A DNA stretch of 64,000 nt, taken from the NCBI GenBank assembly GCA_019843655.1, contig JACDQD010000002.1, positions 9,413,393 through 9,477,392 of the forward strand, in the 5' to 3' direction. This DNA is from Lethocerus indicus. Lineage: Eukaryota > Arthropoda > Insecta > Hemiptera > Belostomatidae. Below the pieces are notes generated by a model. That model did not search any database. It was not told the origin of the DNA and worked only from the letters and a program-made list of their open reading frames with translations. The position numbers and the translations under genes were made by a program. Positions 13,021-24,871 of this stretch are shown one piece after another. Positions within the stretch are counted from its first letter, which is position 1; every line of letters starts with the position of its first letter.

Positions 13021-15040
13021 AAGATTCCTAGACGGACTACCGTAATGATTGGCCTTTTACTTCACCCAACATTAACATCTCCACCTTATATTAGCCTTGT
13101 GAATTTACTAATAGCTTGCACGGTGCTGCATGGATATGAATTGTTTTTTGTCTACATTTTTAGTTTTGTTTTTTATCTACCTCCTTAATTTTCGAGCCCA
13201 TCTAAAATTCGTGAAATCATTTTTATAAAAAACCGAACAATGCCTGGATTCAAGTAAAATATACTACAATAAAGTAAACGTTACTAATATCAGTCAGTAT
13301 ATAATCTTGTCCCGCGGGTTAACTTGGCACTCTGTTGATTGATATTCCGTTAATTAGGCAGTCATTATTTCACATCTGTAATTGCGTTGGACGGGGTTGT
13401 CCTGGGTTTGTTTAAGCCTTCCTGCTGGAAAAGTATCATTTTAAAGGGAGCAATAATGTCCAATTCGCAGGGAGAATTAATTTACTTCCATTAGTCCGTA
13501 TTTATGTTTAAAACAATAAAGACCTAGTCTTTAAATGGCCGGTAATGTTTTCGCATTAAAAGTCAATATTATGGTTAAGTCCCATTTTGGGCGGTAATTG
13601 GATAATGACAGAAGTGTTAAATGCCTTTTCTGACAAACGCTACTGGATAATTATACAGTTTAGGAGAATACTAATTTAACCGCAAATCTCTCGAAATGTA
13701 GTTTTCACTTTCATAAATATAATTTGAATAATACTGATAAAAATCGCTGCTTCGAAATTAATAAAATATTCGGAAAAAGATATTTCAGAAATCTTTCTCA
13801 AGTAGAAATTTTCTCGTCGCGTATGTTGTAGAGACGATAATTCACCAGATTATCCTGGGATGGATGTTCGTGTTTCTGTAAAAGTCAGGATCCAGGTAAA
13901 TCGCTTAATACATTTCTTTCGGATAAGTAGTAAGTTATTTAAGAAGCAGGTAAAATACGGAATTAAGATATTAAAACCTCTTTTTCTTAATTTACCCTTT
14001 AAATACTCGGCTTTATAATTTAAGCACTCGACGAAACAAGTCGCATTCAGCCCTGGGTTTAAGGACTCTGGGAGTAACTTAGTTTACTTAATCTTCCATT
14101 TCGGGATGAATCGGGATTCGGAGAAAAGCTTGAGGGGACTCATTAGCTGTGCGGGCATAAAGGTCGCTTTCGCGTAAAGGAAATGACCCGTCGAGTGGTT
14201 CGGGGCCGATGGGAGTTACGGACGGGGGAGTGGAAGCGGATTCAATAAAACGCTCAGGGGACTCTGGGATGTGGCGGTGGCGTGGGGTGGCGGGGGGTGG
14301 AGGTGAGTTGTCGGCTAACGGTAGCGTCAGTCGGCGGGCCGGGATCTCCCCCGGGAGATCTCGGTAATTATTGTTAGCGGCCGGATTGAACAAAGCCGGT
14401 GCACTCGAAGATAGTGAGCTCCGCACCGTTTCACGCTTTGATTCCCCACCACCCCCCCTGCCTTTGCCTCTGCCTACCATTCTACCACCACCCACATCTT
14501 TATGCTTCAACTCCCCGCAAACCCCTCGAGCTTTCATGGAGCTTCCCCGAGCTTATGTAACACTTCGCGTTCCCACCGCATATAGCGATAATATCCCCCT
14601 CCGGCCACCTGGCTGTGAAATTTGTACTATTTCAGATTCCTATATAATCCGTGTTATTGGAATGATGTTTTACGTACGTCATTAATAACCTCATTAATCG
14701 AGGGCTGATTTTGTGCACAAATTTCATTGACGGGAGTATAATTCTGGAAGTCTTGAAGCATAAAAGGACAGTAGTACAATTTATGTGCAGTTCCGTATTT
14801 GCGGCAGAACTATTTATATATGATGTTATTTATAATTGAAAAAATGATGTTCGTGAGCACAATGTAAATAATGCGTTTATTATTGTTGGTGCATCTGTAG
14901 GTACTGGAAGTAATTTGTAATTTATGGTTAGGTGTAATAAAGTAAGGAAATGACTAGGGATGTCAATTGATTTCTGTATTTACTCATTCAAATCGTAAAA
15001 CGAAGACATTGTGTGAATGGTTTGGCCTAGTTTTAGTTAA
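13021..15040. other. Non-coding; islands 13310-13600 and 14040-14600
   Basis: The second island gives one of the longest minus-strand frames in the window (14088-14537, 149 residues). Its predicted product is Gly/Arg- and Pro-rich with no domain, and an opposed 104-residue frame overlaps it, so it looks like a GC-rich stop-poor block rather than a gene. At about 13825-13888 a weak acceptor and a good donor CCAG|GTAAAT bound a 64-bp block with one open frame (including SPDYPGMDVRVSVKV); chance is the simpler explanation. Confidence 0.35.
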
Positions 15041-18000
15041 GGGTGGATGACACGTAAGCAGTCTGTGTGGTTTATGCCGGGGACTGGGTCGGTGCTGAGC
15101 AGGATCTTTCAACCGGCTGCTTTCCTTTCACCTGGCTTCTGTTTTATTGCGATTGCTTTATTTGTCTGATTTCTTTTGCCTAGCATGCAACGACTCCCCA
15201 CCACCACCACTCCCTCTTCACACGTTATTTATTCTTCAAATCTTCTACGACTCGTCCCCCACCGTTGCTTCTTACGGTAAATGTAATTTTATCTCATCAT
15301 CCCTTGAGTCGCCTCATCCCTCTGAAATGATTCATAGTTTTACCAAAAAAAGGGTTAGTAAATTTTCTACCCGACTTATCGACAGCACATATCTCAAAAG
15401 AAAGGATACTTTCGATAGGATATTGGCGATTATTTATGCATGCATAGAGATTTCGTAAATTTGTTGCGAATGTTTTCGTGTAAAATATAACGTAATGAAT
15501 CAGTGGTGGCGCCTGTATCCATCTAGGGGACGTTTATAATTTTTATTCTACTATTATTAACAGAGATAACAGATGGCCATTCCATTTAGATGACTAAACA
15601 ATTAGGCAGAGTCCATTAATAAATTGTGGCGTGATGTATATTATAATAATATTTGGGCGCAACTAATTCTATTTGTTTGTTTGTAGGTAATTGATTAACT
15701 TGTTGATCAAACAGGCTTTTGTAGAGCCGGTTGACTTCGATTCTGCATTAACCGGACTGTAATTCCATTTTACATAGTGTGTGCTAGCTGTGGGTGTGTG
15801 CACGTTTTACGAGAGTTTGTATCATTTTCATTTGATTTCATTAATACAAACACAATTAACAATAATTCCTAATTTAATATTTTCCTTTTTGGGTGGTATT
15901 AGTTTTAATCAATATAATGCTACAGGTCCGAAAATGTTATTGGAAACTAAATATTGAAACTACTGTACGTGACATAGCAGTACTATGGGGCTGTAGGAGT
16001 TAATAATATTATTCGTGTCCCTTTTGTTATGAAGAAATATGAATTAATTAATTCAAATTAATACAGCTCACGTAGTATTAATTCATTTAAATTTTATTTC
16101 AACTGTAGTAAATGCCGATCTATGTTCTGTATCAGGGGAAAATATGAAATAATATTTAACGATATATTCCAGCATCTACGAAATTTTATTTGTATAATGT
16201 ATGTTTGTCTGTATATGTTTTAATGTTTATTCCCATTATCAATGAAGAAAGTTTCTTTTTATTTGGAAAGGCAGAATTTTAGCCATGAATAAAAGGAATG
16301 TTTTTTCCATGTCCAGAAAACATCGATAATTGTACACGGAGCGCACCAGCCAATAGAATTGGTCCCCTCGACATAGAACTTATGAATTCAATTATTCAGG
16401 AATATTATAAAGGAGATTTCCAATTATATTTCTGATTCGATGACATTTAGTTAATTTCTTTTCTCAATGATTCTTTCGTTGAAGGCATGCAGGTATTCTG
16501 GATCCAACGCAGGAAATCGCTAATCAATATTTCCCGAATTTCCACAATGTTTGTTTTCCTCATTTTTATTATTATTATTTATATTTACTATTGATGTAGA
16601 ATCGTTCGTAATAAACCAATAATTCTTACAATATCTACATATGCACACCATTATTTGCATTTATATTGACATCAGGTTTCTATAACTCTCTTAAGTAGAG
16701 ATTCGTTTTCGGCACCAATTTAATAAACATAGCAATCATTATTTATTTATATCGCTATTACTACCAGATAATAGTTCCTGGTTCGACGTGGTGCCTATTT
16801 CACGTTTTTAAAGGTTTGTTAACGGTATACTGTATTATAAATTAATGCTAGGAGTGGAAGACCCACAACGCGTTTCCTATCATCGAAGTGTAGTTCTGCT
16901 TATGGTTAATAGGGCCAACTGTGTTTGTTCTTCCGGTAGAGCGGTTTATTGTTAAACAGATTCAGCTACTTCCACGCTGTTACCTTGTTCCGAGCATATA
17001 TACTGTTTGTGAACATGTTTCTATTCCATTGGGTTCACATAGAATCAACGCCTACTATATAAGAATGTATTTCCAGTTCCGGCCATACAATAGTCTCATC
17101 ACATGTTTGAAGCATAATCACTTTGTCGTGTCATTTTTATTATTTTATTTTAATTTCCATTCTATTCTGACATATAATAAAATGTCTGTATTGCAGCCAG
17201 ACTTTGCAAAGGGGCGAATCTTTTGAACAGTTATCACTAATTTATTATTAACACTATCGATGATTAGTTTACTGCGAAATAAACCCCGCATCCCTAAATC
17301 CATCATCGGTTGACCAATATCACTCATTGGGCTGTCGGCGACTCGAAGAGACATAAGGAAAATTGTAGGGCGTAGAGAGTGTTGTGAAAGGAGGTGGTTG
17401 AGGAAGGGAGAGACAGTTTGAAAATGAATGGGAGCCTAAGTACGCGGACATATTTCGTTTCCAGGGCAATATATTAATGTCAGGGGGAAGAAAGAAGGAA
17501 ACGGGAAAGGCCGGGAGTGTGTATGAGCCAGGGCTGGAGGTGGGCCTTTAACATGCGGGGCCTAAATCAACCAAATAAGAAACATCAGGCGGGTTCCAAA
17601 GGAAAACACAACTTCGCAGCTGTATAACTAACGCGGGACCCCCAAGAAAGAAAACCATTCTGAACTGTAATTGGCTCTTTCCAACATGAAATCCGTTTAA
17701 TGAAAACGGGCGATTTTATTCCGTTTCGAAAAGTTTTGATACTATTGCGGCATTATGATTATCGTCTTTCGCCATCGTCAGTACCATTCTGTTTGTAATA
17801 CAGAGGATATTACAGTATAGATTCTGATATAGCCTATCAATATGAGAATCCTTTCGGGACTCTAACTAAATTGTTGATGTGTCGGTTTTTACAAATTTCA
17901 AAAAAATATACAACCTTTCATAGAGAAAGAGGATAGTCGGTAAAACGAGTAATTTCCTCCTCGTCGAAATTGCGGTAGCACAAATCTAGGAGGGACTTTT

Positions 18001-18360
18001 GAAATCTCCCCGCGCTGTTGGTTTAAATAAAAGCGACAGTAGATAAATCGGGCGCGATGGGTCGCTCCCTCCCAGTGTTCCCATCAGCACTTTACGTTTG
18101 TTTACACCGTACTTCGTGTTTCGTATTTTACCTTTAGAATAAAAATACAGCCAAATTTGTTTGTTAATGCATTACATAGCGTTTCCTTCAGCATTGTATT
18201 CTGTGTCTCTATTTGTTGAAACAATAAGTTCTGGTTATATAAGAAGTGTTATTAAACGACCGGCACGCCCGAATGGATATATTTAGAGATTAAATTAATA
18301 TCGTACGTGGTTTTAGGATTTACACAATAATATTTGTCATTTTAGTATCAACCCAATGGC
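15041..18360. other. Long AT-rich spacer with blocks 15040-15300, 17280-17660, 17940-18120
   Basis: The 15.0-kb block holds a Runx core TGTGGTT (15066-15072). The 17.94-18.12-kb block holds a forkhead core TGTTTACA (18099-18106). Between 15300 and 17280 the DNA is AT-rich with no supported feature; the 101-residue frame at 16921-17226 (hydrophobic, no motif) is of a length expected by chance. An ATTTGCAT octamer (16653-16660) is also at chance expectation. Confidence 0.35.
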
Positions 18361-18464
18361 TTTTCGATTCGTGAATGCAATTTCAATCGATCTTTCCTCG
18401 AGACACGAGGCCGGTCTCTCGAGTATTTGAACTATCATCGTTATTTTTTTATTCCCATGGCATT

Positions 18465-18546
18465 TGACTTGTGTAGCTTGGGCCGATACGAAAAATCCTG
18501 CCATTGCAGGATTCCTGCAATGATTCCTTGCAGGAAAATCAAGTCA
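18465..18546. other. Nested inverted repeats (possible structured element)
   Basis: A 10-bp perfect stem CATTGCAGGA/TCCTGCAATG with a single-base centre occupies 18502-18522. Outside it TCCTGC (18496-18501) can pair with GCAGGA (18530-18535), and further out TGACTTG (18465-18471) with CAAGTCA (18540-18546). The three pairs nest around one centre, so a cruciform or RNA hairpin of about 80 nt is possible. It is not a recognised microRNA: no known mature sequence is present and the outer arms are interrupted by large loops. Confidence 0.35.
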
Positions 18547-18600
18547 TTGCTCCGTTCTTGTCAGACGGACAGGCAGGTATGAAATTCGCAAGCGTTATTG

Positions 18601-19990
18601 GATTCCGAAACCACATATATTAATAATTCATGTATCAAATGATTTGTGCAGAATGTCTTTTCAAAAAAATTCAATCCGACGTTTGATTATCTGCAATCAA
18701 TTAATTGGTAGAGCTTAAATATTTATTCTGTCCGTTCTGATTGAAGGAAGAATCGGCGCTGTATGTTTACATCGTACTAATGGAGTTGTCTCAGTTGAGG
18801 GCCTACAGACTGGGGACCTCATTATTCGTAGGCCGGGGTCATTACTCACAGCCGGTGCGCCTGCTACTTAATTTTTCGGCCACAATTCGGGAAGCATATC
18901 TGGTCAAGAACAATAACAACAACGGTCGGATTTATACAAACTACCGAATATAATATTTAGGACCCCGCCCCTCATCCACCGTCCGGACAATTCAAAGGCA
19001 AGTTGTAGCCTCCTCGCGGGCTCGGAAACATTTAATTTGTGCCGGCCCGAGTTGTGTGCTCGCAGTTGCTGAACCAGAGCTCGGTTTGCACAGAGGTCTT
19101 TTTTAACGGCAGAGGGCCGGGCCTCATCAATCAGGCCCCGCACGCTAATGAGGACTTCGGCGCCCCCGACCCACGCTTTTTCAAAAATTCCGTCCTCCCT
19201 ACATCGCCCTTCCACTTTCCGGCCCATTAAACTTCTCGCATAACACGAATACTTGGGCCCTCGCGGGCGGAAATCATTCATCCGATGTAGGATCGAAGGC
19301 CGGCCCCGCTTATTTTGATGATGGAATTGACGTCTCCATTTGAAGGATAGTGCGGCCCCTTGAAGATGGCGAAGGCAACCGATTTTTATACTGGTCGATA
19401 ATCATTCCGGAAGAATACGCTTCCGCTCACTTCTGTACGAAATTAGGTCATTAATAGGATATTCGGTACAATACATTCTGTATTAAAATTTATTTGGACT
19501 CAAATAATAATAATGCGGTTGTTAAACGATACAGAAATTCACCTTATTTAATTCTACTCCTTTATTTCTTTCGATAATTTGTATTTCCACACCCATATTC
19601 ATTGGACAATAGCATTGCGTATAATACAACACCGGTGATGTGGGTCGTTCCGTATTTTTTTCTCAAATTGTTTATATTGTTTATAATTCGTATTTCGTAC
19701 AAAGACGAGGAAATGGTGTGCCGGGAAACAATTAAGAGTGAATACAAACTTTGCCTTATTTAGTTATTTTTCAGTTTTTAATGCGTATTCTTCTATTAAT
19801 TAACTCTGCGTTATTAATGATAAGCCTCATTTGGGAAAAAGAATGTTTTTTAGTACTCGCGATAGACTATATTTTAAGGAAGTGTTTCTGTCGACTAAAA
19901 TATTACGAATTAAACTTAGGTATTATTAAAATATAGGTACGATTTCAGGTTGCATACAGGCTCTTTCAGCATACAATGAGCTCGTGTTTT
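18601..19990. promoter_or_regulatory. Large candidate regulatory island 18740-19440
   Basis: This is one of the longest complex GC-rich blocks. It contains ATCAATCA (19126-19133), which on the minus strand is TGATTGAT, the classic Hox/Exd (Pbx) composite, and AAGATGGC (19363-19370), an exact YY1/Pho core. A 125-residue minus-strand frame (18904-19281) spans the middle but has no recognisable domain, and a smaller frame opposes it. I favour a regulatory element; a diverged exon is the alternative. Bases 19441-19990 are AT-rich with nothing supported. Confidence 0.3.
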
Positions 19991-20330
19991 AAAATGCGTT
20001 ATTCATGCAGGAATTATCCCTAACTTTGAGCAATTATGCAACGAGGGATGTTAATGCGGCTTCAATTAGTGGGCGGACAACCGAGTTTTCGACTTTTGTA
20101 TTATAATTACGGCGAAACTTTGATGTTAACGGTTGTCGGGTTATCCGCCGCTGCCTAATTGAATCGAACGACCAGCTAAATAATTGCGACAGGATTTGTT
20201 TGCATTCACTAATTAGCGGCCTGTTTGGAAAACGGGTTTAAGCGGTGCCGCCCAGTTTAAAACGACTGGGAAGCCCGACTCCGCCACTTAGTGCCAGAAA
20301 GTCTTTGAAAAGGCCGATTGATAAATGCAC
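19991..20330. promoter_or_regulatory. Candidate regulatory island with inverted repeats and homeodomain cores
   Basis: Several ATTA/TAATTAG cores are interleaved with inverted repeats. GGCGGACAACC (20072-20082) pairs with GGTTATCCGCC (20139-20149, one mismatch), and the inner GACAACCG (20076-20083) pairs perfectly with CGGTTGTC (20130-20137), so the left arm has two alternative partners. No open frame of note. The density of homeodomain cores in a non-repetitive block suggests an enhancer. Confidence 0.3.
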
Positions 20331-22770
20331 TAACATATTGTGTATAAATACATCAGATTTAAGTTTAATTATTTGAATAAAATGTAAGCTATTAAAGCAG
20401 AAATCGATATCCGTGTATTATGGATCTTACTAGCATAAAGAAAAGTTTCCAGCAAAAATAATGAAATGTCGTGATTTACGAGAAGGAAACTAATCATTAT
20501 AGATCGGAATTCAATGAGCTTTGACCTATTTTTACTAGCTCTTTGTTGCATTTATCGTTTAGTTTATATTTTTACCGATTAATGTATATAGTAATCTCTC
20601 TGAACATTGAAGGCGTATATCTAACGTGAAGCGTTTAATATAACGTGAAACCATTCATTGGTGAACTCAATATAAAATAGGGATTACAACTACTTATATT
20701 TGATTAAATTTGTCTAAATTGTGGTGCGAAATTGGTGTAGTAATTTTTGAGGGGAGGGAGCAGTCGGGTGGAGAAGGACACTTGAAACATTCCTTATTAT
20801 ATTTGTGGGCATTTGATATTTTCGCCCAAATAACATCCTGGATATTGAAGAGTAACTGACTGGAGAGGAAGGGACTCTTCAGGTGGAATCATTACGAATT
20901 TTGACTGTCGTTGTAATATCATTTGGCTTATAACCGGTTTGAATACCGCCATTCGAGCTCAGTCTGTGGTTTCATTTTATATGGTATATTTCCACAAACT
21001 GGAGTCGCGCCTTTTTATACAGGCTGGAAACCAATTTATCAATGTGTTGTGTTATTATACGTTTTTTTAAGCAAGTTTTCTCGTTTGAAGGATCATTCTA
21101 CGGAACCATAATTTGTTACTGTTTCCAATCATTTAATTTTTCTGATATTTAATTATTCTATAAAATTCGCAGTTGTTCCGGTTTTAATGTGACACTAATT
21201 TCGCTTTGATATAAAAAATATTATGCAAGAACTCCTAAGAATATTCTATACTTTCTACACCGTTATTATTCGACGTTTTCTTCCCTGCCTTTTATTAATT
21301 CATTACTATATGCTCCGGAACCCCTTCGCAATATTATTATATTTAACGTTCCATTGCGTAATAATATTTCCCTGGATCTATTTAAGGATTTCGCGGCAAG
21401 TATATTGTAATCTAGCGAAATGCCGTTATGATTTGGGGTGATCCTTGGGACTAGCTGGGGTATTATAAGGGGAGTTCAATATAGTGAGTGCAAGTTAGGC
21501 CGGCTCCTCTATGGGGCTAAAGTCAGGGCTCTAGCGGGCCGGGCCCACCCAACAACCTGCGTTTACGCATACGAGCCGCCGCCCCCATCAAATATTCATG
21601 AGGCCCCCTACGCCAGCCCGGACCATATGAATTTTACAACCGCAGCCCGATTTTTACTAAATTTTTTTTTCCTGCGTCTCCTTTAGTGTTAGTTTTCCTG
21701 GAGTGGGAGGGAAAGTCCTTTAAATTGGGTCGCGTCAAAATACTAATGCGGGCCTAATCGCATGAGAAATATCGTTCGAAGGATTTACACTTCTATGAGT
21801 ACAGTACTGCAATAAAAAGCATTTGAAACGTTTTAAAATTGATATTATTCGCAGTAAAATAAACTAATCTTTGTAAAAATTGTTAATATATAATATTGTA
21901 TAGTGTACAATATGCACTTCAATCTACGTCTTTCTCCAAAATATATGTTTGTGACTATTAGTTTCCATTCGTTAATTTCGTCTAATGCGAGATCGGTTTC
22001 GCGGTATTATATTTATTATTCATATATAAAAAAAAGTTTAGGTATCTCTTTTTCTAACTGCACTATTTTACTATGCGGGTGATTGACACAATTAAAAGTT
22101 TTACAAGCTCCGCGATGGCTTGGAATCATGTGTGGAATATCAGCGAGCTTCACATGTCGGTTGTCGATTGAGTATCTAGTTTCTACTGAAAGTGCGCTGT
22201 AACTGTGTTTATTTCCCACAGATCGAGATTAGAAAATAAAGATTCGGAACCGAGAAACAAGAACGCGTCACAGTGTAGACAATATGCGATTACCTACATC
22301 CATACCGATTTACTGACAATTGCGAGTAGCCGAAACGATATTCATACGGTAATGAATATCGCAGAATAAAGGTTAAATAAAAGTTAAAAAGAGGATTTTC
22401 GCTAGTGTAGAAGAGTTTGAAGTGGGGCAGAACATATAGTAGGGAGAACGAAGAAGGCGTAATCTTAATCTACAACCGACGTAAATCCGTCATCTGTCCC
22501 CAAACCTCTGCATTTTGTGTGGTACGAAGGAAGTATATAAAAACGGTCTGGCGGTCCATTGGCCGGGCTTAGGCTTAAATGTAGGCCGGAGGTGAGCGCG
22601 CATACATACACATAGAGGAGTGGACACAATAGTGTATCCAATATTGTAGACAAACAGACGGGAGAGGGCCGGTTGCATTGTGTGTCGGGGGAATTCAAAA
22701 CGAGGGTGGTTGTGGTGGGGCCACCCCTTCTTTGTGCCCTCGGCCCGCCTCACCCACCTTTTCAAACACA
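20331..22770. other. AT-rich spacer with islands 21430-21780 and 22480-22760
   Basis: No gene recognised. A perfect 10-bp inverted repeat CGATATTCAT/ATGAATATCG with a 6-base loop lies at 22336-22361. The island at 21430-21780 has several short overlapping frames without motifs. Most of 20331-21430 is AT-rich and featureless. Confidence 0.4.
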
Positions 22771-22844
22771 GAGAGGGAGAGAGAGAGCGGGTAGAGGAGG
22801 GGGAGAGGGAGAGAGAGAGAGAGAGAGAGGGTGAGAGTGAGGGG
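22771..22844. repeat. (GA)n purine tract, interrupted
   Basis: GA-rich array with GGA interruptions; it creates spurious Glu/Arg- or Ser/Leu-rich frames on the two strands. Confidence 0.9.
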
Positions 22845-24321
22845 GAAGAGCGACTGGCCGGCCGGTCGGCCCATTTAGCAAGGGCCCCCGCGACAAGCTC
22901 TCACTGTCTCCAACCCCCACCACTCCATTGTTTCCCCTCATGCTACCGACTAACGCCAAATATATACTTCTGTATGTCCATACACCCAATTTGAAATTTA
23001 TTACAAATACGCGAGTTCGTTATTCTTCACGATTAATAGGGGAATATTTCAGCTCTGAGTTCGCGTAGCGTTCCATCAGTATTATAGTTCACGGCGGTAT
23101 TGTTCGTGTTACTAAGATGGAATTAGAAATCTTAATCGAGATATATATTCCTGTATATTCATTCACGTTGATGATAGTGAGAATTATTTATTTTTTAATA
23201 ATATATAATGTAAAATTATTTACCAAGTTATTAGTATAAAGGGTGTTTCATAATTAAATTCCCTATCTAATGATAAGCGATATGTATTCTGATGATTATT
23301 CGCTGTTGGATGATTGTTCGCTCTCGTGGGAATTTTTTGATGCCGTTAAGTCTCAGATATATTTTGCGCCGAATTCAAAAATTATCTAGGTGTTGAGCCA
23401 AGAAAATACTCCGCGAAATGATATACCGTTATTGGGTACCGTTGGTCTCAACGGCGCTATCGCAGTTGGATGGTGGGATGTGTGGTATGAGAAGCAGGAG
23501 TTTCTCTGCAACGAAAAACAATAGACCAAATGGAATCCCGACCGAGTCGTTGTCGGTCCCTCGTTAAATTTCTGATTACTCCGTCCGCTTTTATTGGAAC
23601 CGTAGACCGACAGCGATAGCCCGCCATGCTCACTCACTCTCCACGATATTGGCCAGCATCTACGTTAACAGTTTTACCTCCCACTTTTTCCACAGAACTT
23701 CCTTTCATTAAAATAAGTGGGATTATTTTTTATTGCCGTTATCGTCGGCAGATGTCCTTTTTTTAGGTAATAAAATAAATTCCTTATTCCGTATTGAGTT
23801 GCTTAATGCACTGAGGCGCGTAGCTAGTTAATACCTAGTGAAATATGTATTAACACAAGATTCCAAAATAAGATACAATTTTCTTATTTAACTTACTGGA
23901 AAAGATATTTTGGTGTCGATAAAAGTAGCTTATAATGCTACGGGGGATAAACAAGAATGAAGAATGGCTTCCACAAGTTAGAAAGTCTCAAACTCAATTT
24001 CGTCATTACTCAATTTGCATAAAATTGAGCTACGGCCATTTTTAGGAACATCCCTTTCAGTATTTCTCTTGAATATTCGCTTCAACATTGCAGTGCTCAA
24101 TGAATATGAGTTCCATTGAACTAAGGCTATAAATTAACCATCAATTGTAAATTTTATCTCATTGGGATACTTTCATTAAGAATACGTTTTTGCCAACGTA
24201 TGATATTTATCGTAAACTATACTTAAAACTTATGCTATTTCCAGGCATTATGAACAGTTTATGTGTATGTATGCTGCTATTTCGTTGGCGTTAGAGATTC
24301 GGTTAATATATTTAATTGTTT

Positions 24322-24325
<4 letters not shown>
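22845..24325. other. Non-coding; block 23270-23660
   Basis: GC-rich sequence follows the purine tract to about 22960, then AT-rich DNA. The 83-residue minus-strand frame at 23386-23637 lies in a moderately GC-rich block and has no motif. An ATTTGCAT octamer is at 24013-24020. Confidence 0.4.

Positions 24326-24381
<56 letters not shown>
24326..24381. repeat. (GT)n microsatellite
   Basis: Uninterrupted GT array of about 55 bp. Long GT arrays can adopt Z-DNA. Confidence 0.97.
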
Positions 24382-24772
24382 GAAGTTGATAGCGGCAAAA
24401 TGAAAATTCGTTTAATGGGTCAATTTGCAATTGGACTAGGTCTAGTGGCTAGTGGTGGTGGAGGTAGTGGATGAGGAGGCTTAATGGTGTGAGGGGGCAG
24501 AGGGGCGGATTTCATATCGGGCCGGCTCTAAATCGTACACCTATCGGCTCCCACAAATCTCCCTGTAATGCCCCGCCTTGAAAGATAGATTATCAGCTTA
24601 CATCGGCCCGCGACAATATATCTGTGGAAATTATGACCGGACTCGCATTAATAACGGTACATTACTTAGTGGAGAACACATTTTTTTTACCTCCCTTAAC
24701 CAGTTCTCTTGCTGCGTTTGCCGGTTAAACGGACTGTACAGTTCATATTTATTTGACTAGAGCCTAATCTCT

Positions 24773-24774
<2 letters not shown>
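24382..24774. other. Short non-coding interval between two microsatellites
   Basis: Contains a GGTGG-rich patch at 24445-24475 and a GC-richer block to 24620. No gene seen. Confidence 0.4.

Positions 24775-24869
<95 letters not shown>
24775..24869. repeat. Compound microsatellite (TC)n(CA)n
   Basis: About 65 bp of TC repeats switch directly to about 29 bp of CA repeats at 24840. Confidence 0.97.

Positions 24870-24871
<2 letters not shown>

Noticed and set aside
13825..13888. 64-bp block between AG and CCAG|GTAAAT as an exon
   Set aside because: Polypyrimidine tract is poor and open frames of this length are common.
14088..14537. 149-residue minus-strand frame
   Set aside because: Gly/Arg- and Pro-rich low-complexity product from a GC-rich block, with an opposed frame over the same bases; no family signature.
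16362..16380. TTGGTCCCCT, matching the first ten bases of miR-133
   Set aside because: The rest of the highly conserved mature sequence does not match and no hairpin arm is present.
20326..20337. TAAATGCACTA, matching the start of miR-277
   Set aside because: Downstream bases differ and no precursor hairpin is seen.
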